This document shows positions 61,501-64,000 of a DNA stretch of 64,000 nt, piece after piece; position 1 is the stretch's first letter; every line of letters begins with the position of its first letter. The stretch is taken from positions 109,674,267-109,738,266 of the forward strand of contig OY282605.1 in assembly GCA_958298945.1 (NCBI GenBank), written 5' to 3'. Made by a program: the position numbers and the translations under genes. The notes under the pieces are model-generated. The model made no database searches and had not been told where the DNA came from. It worked only from the letters and a program-made list of their open reading frames with translations. This DNA is from Atherix ibis. Lineage: Eukaryota > Arthropoda > Insecta > Diptera > Athericidae.

Positions 61501-63851
61501 TACGGATCCACAAGATCCACAATGGATCAAATTAAATTTTGAATATTGAGACAATTACTAAGCTCACAATGTGCTCGCCAAAAAAGAAGTTATAAGTGAG
61601 GATAGTATAACTAATCGGAATTCTAATCAGTTTGCGTGCCCAGAATTTTGGTAAGATTGTTGAGTTAGCAAGTGTCTTTAAACTAGTTTGTTTGCCTACA
61701 AATGACTGGAAATATAGTTTGTCATTTTGTTAGTGGACGGGGCATATTTGGGATAACTGCGAGTACTGAACGACGAAGAGTTCCTTCTGCGAGACGATTA
61801 GAAACGAATGTGGTTGCCCAAAATTCCCACATGTTCCGGAACCCAACGTGACTGGCCTCTTTGAATCGCGATAAGTACAGGCTTATTCAATAGCCCATGG
61901 ATAATGGCTTCAATAGGTGAATAAAAAATTTATTTATTATTAAAAACTACAAAAGAAGTTACATCGAATGGTTTATGATAAATTTGAATGTTAATCAACT
62001 TCAGAACTGCATTAAAAACTAATACAAATTTGCAGAAAATTATTGGTTAGTCGAAAAGTTAATGGCGTTTTAAAGTAAAATAGAGACGCTTAAATCAGAG
62101 TGTTAAAATCAATTTATTCAAACCAAATATTCTCCATTATTATCAACAATGTTTCGCAATTTTTCGGGTAGAGACATGATTCCACCAGAATATAACTTCT
62201 GTGGTTTCTGGTTGAAAAACGGAATCAAATGGTTTTTACAGGCGTCTCTTGAAGCCAGCTTGGTTCCATTAACACAGTTCAACAGAGATCGAAGTAGTAA
62301 TTTGAGGGTGCTATGTCTGGGCTATATGGTGGATGCATAAAAAATATTCCAAGATCTCCTAATTTTCTTATATTTTATTCATTTGTCATCGCCAGTTATG
62401 ATTTGCTTCAGAAATAGCTCGATTTCATTGCGCTTCAGCATAATATTGCAGATGTTAACTCGGTTCATGGTGTTTTTCACACCCAAATATCGAATTTGTT
62501 TTTGCACCCAGCCTTTACCGAATGGTTTAAAACGATTTGATGGTGAATGTTTAATTCATAAACTATGTTAAGACTGTTAAATGCTAGTTTTGCTCATATT
62601 TTCCGCACCTCATCTTTGACATTGAAATTTCAATTTTCTGATTTTAATACAGCACCCCCACCAAAAACAGCACAAATTTTTTCACAAGCCTGCGATATAA
62701 AGAAAATTTTCTCTGTGTTCTACTCTTAAATAACGTATTCTTGAACTTAAATAACTTTTGATACACTACATAAAGCTTTAAGTGTAACTTTTCAAATGCG
62801 CGTAGGAAAACGACATGAACTTTCTCGACTAATTAATATTTTACACTTTAACTTCGGATTATTTTGAAATGCCTTAAAAAATGTGTTATTTTTTTTTACC
62901 AATTTTATTGAATTAAAAAATAAATTTTAAAAATACTGAAATAACTATGAACTTTCACAGAGTTTCAAAATAAATATACTCATTATAATAAAAATTTCTA
63001 TAAAATTTGTTTTTGGATACAAAAATATAAATTATATAATTTTTTAGTTTTTAATAAAATTGTGGTAATTTCGTATCTTGGGAAATGTGGAATTATTGTA
63101 TTGCCATTTATCACTCAACCTAGAATCAGGTTGAGTTTTAAGGCAATTAGTTTGGTTGCCCTTATTTTATAATTAGAGCACTATTAAGTGCCTTTTTTGA
63201 TATTAGAATTAAAAGTCTTGAAATTCGTTTTCAATTCTGAATTTTTATTCTAAAAATCTTCCTATTTATACACAAATTTATTTATAAATAGGAAGATTTT
63301 TTGCACTTTTGCATTAATGTATAAGGAAATCAAGTGAACTTGAAATGCGCCATTACTAAGAATTATAACTATTAGCAGCAGAAAAATATTCTTGAAATTG
63401 GAATACCTTGGTTAAAGTACACTGAGACCGGACTCATCTATTAGTGATTCATATAACATAGCATGTGGTGCACCAACAATATTTGAAAATAAATAACCTT
63501 CTTAAGGTATTCAAATTTCTCGTTTGGACGTATTGATAGCTCATTCATATGAGTTATCATTACAACATTTTAATCATTTAACTAGTCTCTTTAAATTTAA
63601 TTTTGCAATGTTGATGGTTTAAAATACTTAAAAATTAATATGAAATTAAAAAAAACATTTTGAGCCTATTATGTAAAACATATAAAAAGCAATCGAGAAA
63701 AAGTAATTTTAACTCTTTATGCAACTACATTTGTTCGATTATCAAACGTCTTTTCAAATCAGTTACTGACCTACTTTCCCGATAAGGTTGTACTGTTCAT
63801 GTGAAAAAGGTTTATAGCCTTAGTTAATGTGTCAATGAGCTGGTGATCCAG
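55530..63851 (-). CDS. Patched-domain (RND-type) membrane protein, 3' part
   Basis: Eleven minus-strand exons join in frame, about 657 aa: 63851-63775, 60362-60242, 60181-59888, 59816-59565, 59413-59260, 56974-56807, 56739-56597, 56515-56354, 56288-56163, 56081-55796, 55720-55530. The first includes a weak acceptor and is the least certain; its AA end and the next exon's single T complete a codon. The sterol-sensing region spans FGDISFSTMLHESSKIFVGV to PYGPVHSSLPFLLMGLGVDD, with the TM4 motif GxxxDD. The second half has the matching GLCVDYAAHIG in TM10, then VVTFGLFHGVVLLPVILSL and a cytoplasmic tail ending NAHNDAVCT. Such proteins (Ptr/PTCHD3/NPC1 relatives) are thought to move lipids or sterols using ion gradients. 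The N-terminal helix and most of the first extracellular loop lie beyond 64000. The ligand is unknown. Confidence 0.88.
57385..57795 (+). mobile_element. Internally deleted mariner-like remnant, family E
   Basis: Plus-strand pieces: CAIKFYVTVGEF, then GKEGVEVEPDSESPSRS and TDENVKRLMEEVLEMF (the hinge after the helix-turn-helix domain), then directly HHNYAVCHMAFRINQFLEKE with IPLVLSPLRYS, the second catalytic motif with its aspartate replaced (HHDNAPxH normally). The core between them is missing. It lies in the patched-gene intron 56975-59259. Confidence 0.6.
57830..58300. other. Less AT-rich block of unknown origin
   Basis: About 470 bp with composition unlike its flanks, including GCCGGCATACCCACGATGG and GGATCCTGCCTGTTAGGATC. 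No open frame with a domain. Possibly 3' or 5' untranslated sequence of a non-LTR element; I cannot name it. It ends at a long perfect hairpin. Confidence 0.35.
58312..58382. repeat. Perfect 27-bp inverted repeat, 17-bp loop
   Basis: GAATGGTATACCATATGAGG... (58312-58338) is exactly complementary to 58356-58382. The arm contains the smaller palindrome ATGGTATACCAT. Not obviously a terminator of a known gene; it may be the tip of a fold-back element. Confidence 0.92.
59020..59100 (-). repeat. tRNA-like B-box sequence, possible SINE
   Basis: On the minus strand GAGTTCGAATCC is preceded at tRNA-like spacing by GCCAGGATGCCCATTAG and GTCCTGGG. It lies in the patched-gene intron. It does not share the tail words of the other SINE copies, so it may be another family. 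Confidence 0.35.
60554..61399 (+). mobile_element. Mariner family B copy 3
   Basis: 846 bp, ends CGAGGTCTGTTCAAAAAGT and its complement, TA only on the right. The plus-strand frame 60698-61120 codes LLARILARLRFLLNFD, then [20 protein letters not shown] (first catalytic aspartate kept, context altered). After a deletion come KLREAILQKRPCLW, WLLHDDNAPTRASLLVREF and, in another frame, YSPDLAP with [11 protein letters not shown]. The inverted end then follows across the same junction as in copy 1. It lies in a patched-gene intron. Confidence 0.87.
62043..62640 (-). mobile_element. Internally deleted irritans-type mariner, family D
   Basis: Left end TTGGTTAGTCGAAAAGTTAA after TA. Minus-strand remains: KFDIWV, NRVNICNIMLKRNEIELF, QIITGDDK (first catalytic aspartate), a deletion, HPPYSPDIAPSNYYF (third position changed to N), LPEKLRN-type C-terminus with VDNNGEYL equivalents. 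Stops and frameshifts abound. The right end could not be fixed. Lies in a patched-gene intron. Confidence 0.7.
63252..63301. repeat. Perfect 19-bp inverted repeat
   Basis: AAAAATCTTCCTATTTATA (63252-63270) is exactly complementary to 63283-63301, loop 12 bp. It could be a fold-back remnant. Confidence 0.85.
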
Positions 63852-63901
63852 CTGTCCTTCAGGTAATCGAACAAATGTGGTTGCATAAAGAGTTAAAATT
63901 A
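63704..63901. repeat. 38-bp inverted repeat around a patched-gene exon
   Basis: Arms 63704-63741 and 63864-63901 are complementary at 37 of 38 positions (TAATTTTAACTCTTTATGCA...). The 122-bp interior contains the candidate exon 63775-63851 of the patched-domain gene, including its donor site. Confidence 0.85.
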
Positions 63902-64000
63902 TTTAACTGACAAATGTGATGGTTGCTATTTCTACAACACAAGCACGGGTTAATAACTTTTTAATGAAATGGCTGCAATTTTGTATGTTAATAAGTTCAA

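Overview
The window reads as a nuclear contig from a fly (order Diptera). Its base composition is very AT-rich. The genes are split by introns with GT-AG junctions, and the dynactin gene is closest in wording to the Drosophila Glued protein. Mariner and Ty3/gypsy elements are everywhere. The exact lineage cannot be fixed from this stretch alone.

The left half (1-32,200) holds no recognisable host gene. It contains an old Ty3/gypsy element (3297-8308) broken by stops and frameshifts, and a very young Ty3/gypsy element (20311-25552) whose two 238-bp LTRs are identical. Around and between them lie a 365-bp TA-flanked MITE, remnants of several mariner families, jockey-type LINE remnants, tRNA-derived SINE copies and a 1.4-kb satellite-like array (about 28491-29930). 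The array is built from an ~82-bp monomer whose core alternates as A/B dimers of ~163 bp.

The right half (32,200-64,000) holds three host genes. (1) A plus-strand SLC5-family sodium/solute symporter (32274-38109, 10 coding exons, about 587 aa). (2) A plus-strand p150Glued dynactin subunit (42347-54244, 16 coding exons, about 1247 aa). Between its CAP-Gly domain and first coiled coil lie three consecutive exons of 33, 45 and 72 nt, all symmetric in phase and basic in charge. (3) A minus-strand patched-domain (RND-type, sterol-sensing) membrane protein (55530-63851), converging on dynactin. Its N-terminal exons lie beyond the right edge.

The introns of all three genes carry transposon debris. 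One mariner-derived family recurs in every one of them. Its copies have ~190-bp inverted ends that include transposase coding sequence, and two copies share the same internal junction, so the rearranged form itself appears to have multiplied. I found no CRISPR array, rRNA gene, functional tRNA gene or bacterial operon. The least expected structures are the dimeric satellite, the fold-back mariner family, the basic microexon cluster in dynactin, and a patched-gene exon enclosed by a 38-bp inverted repeat.
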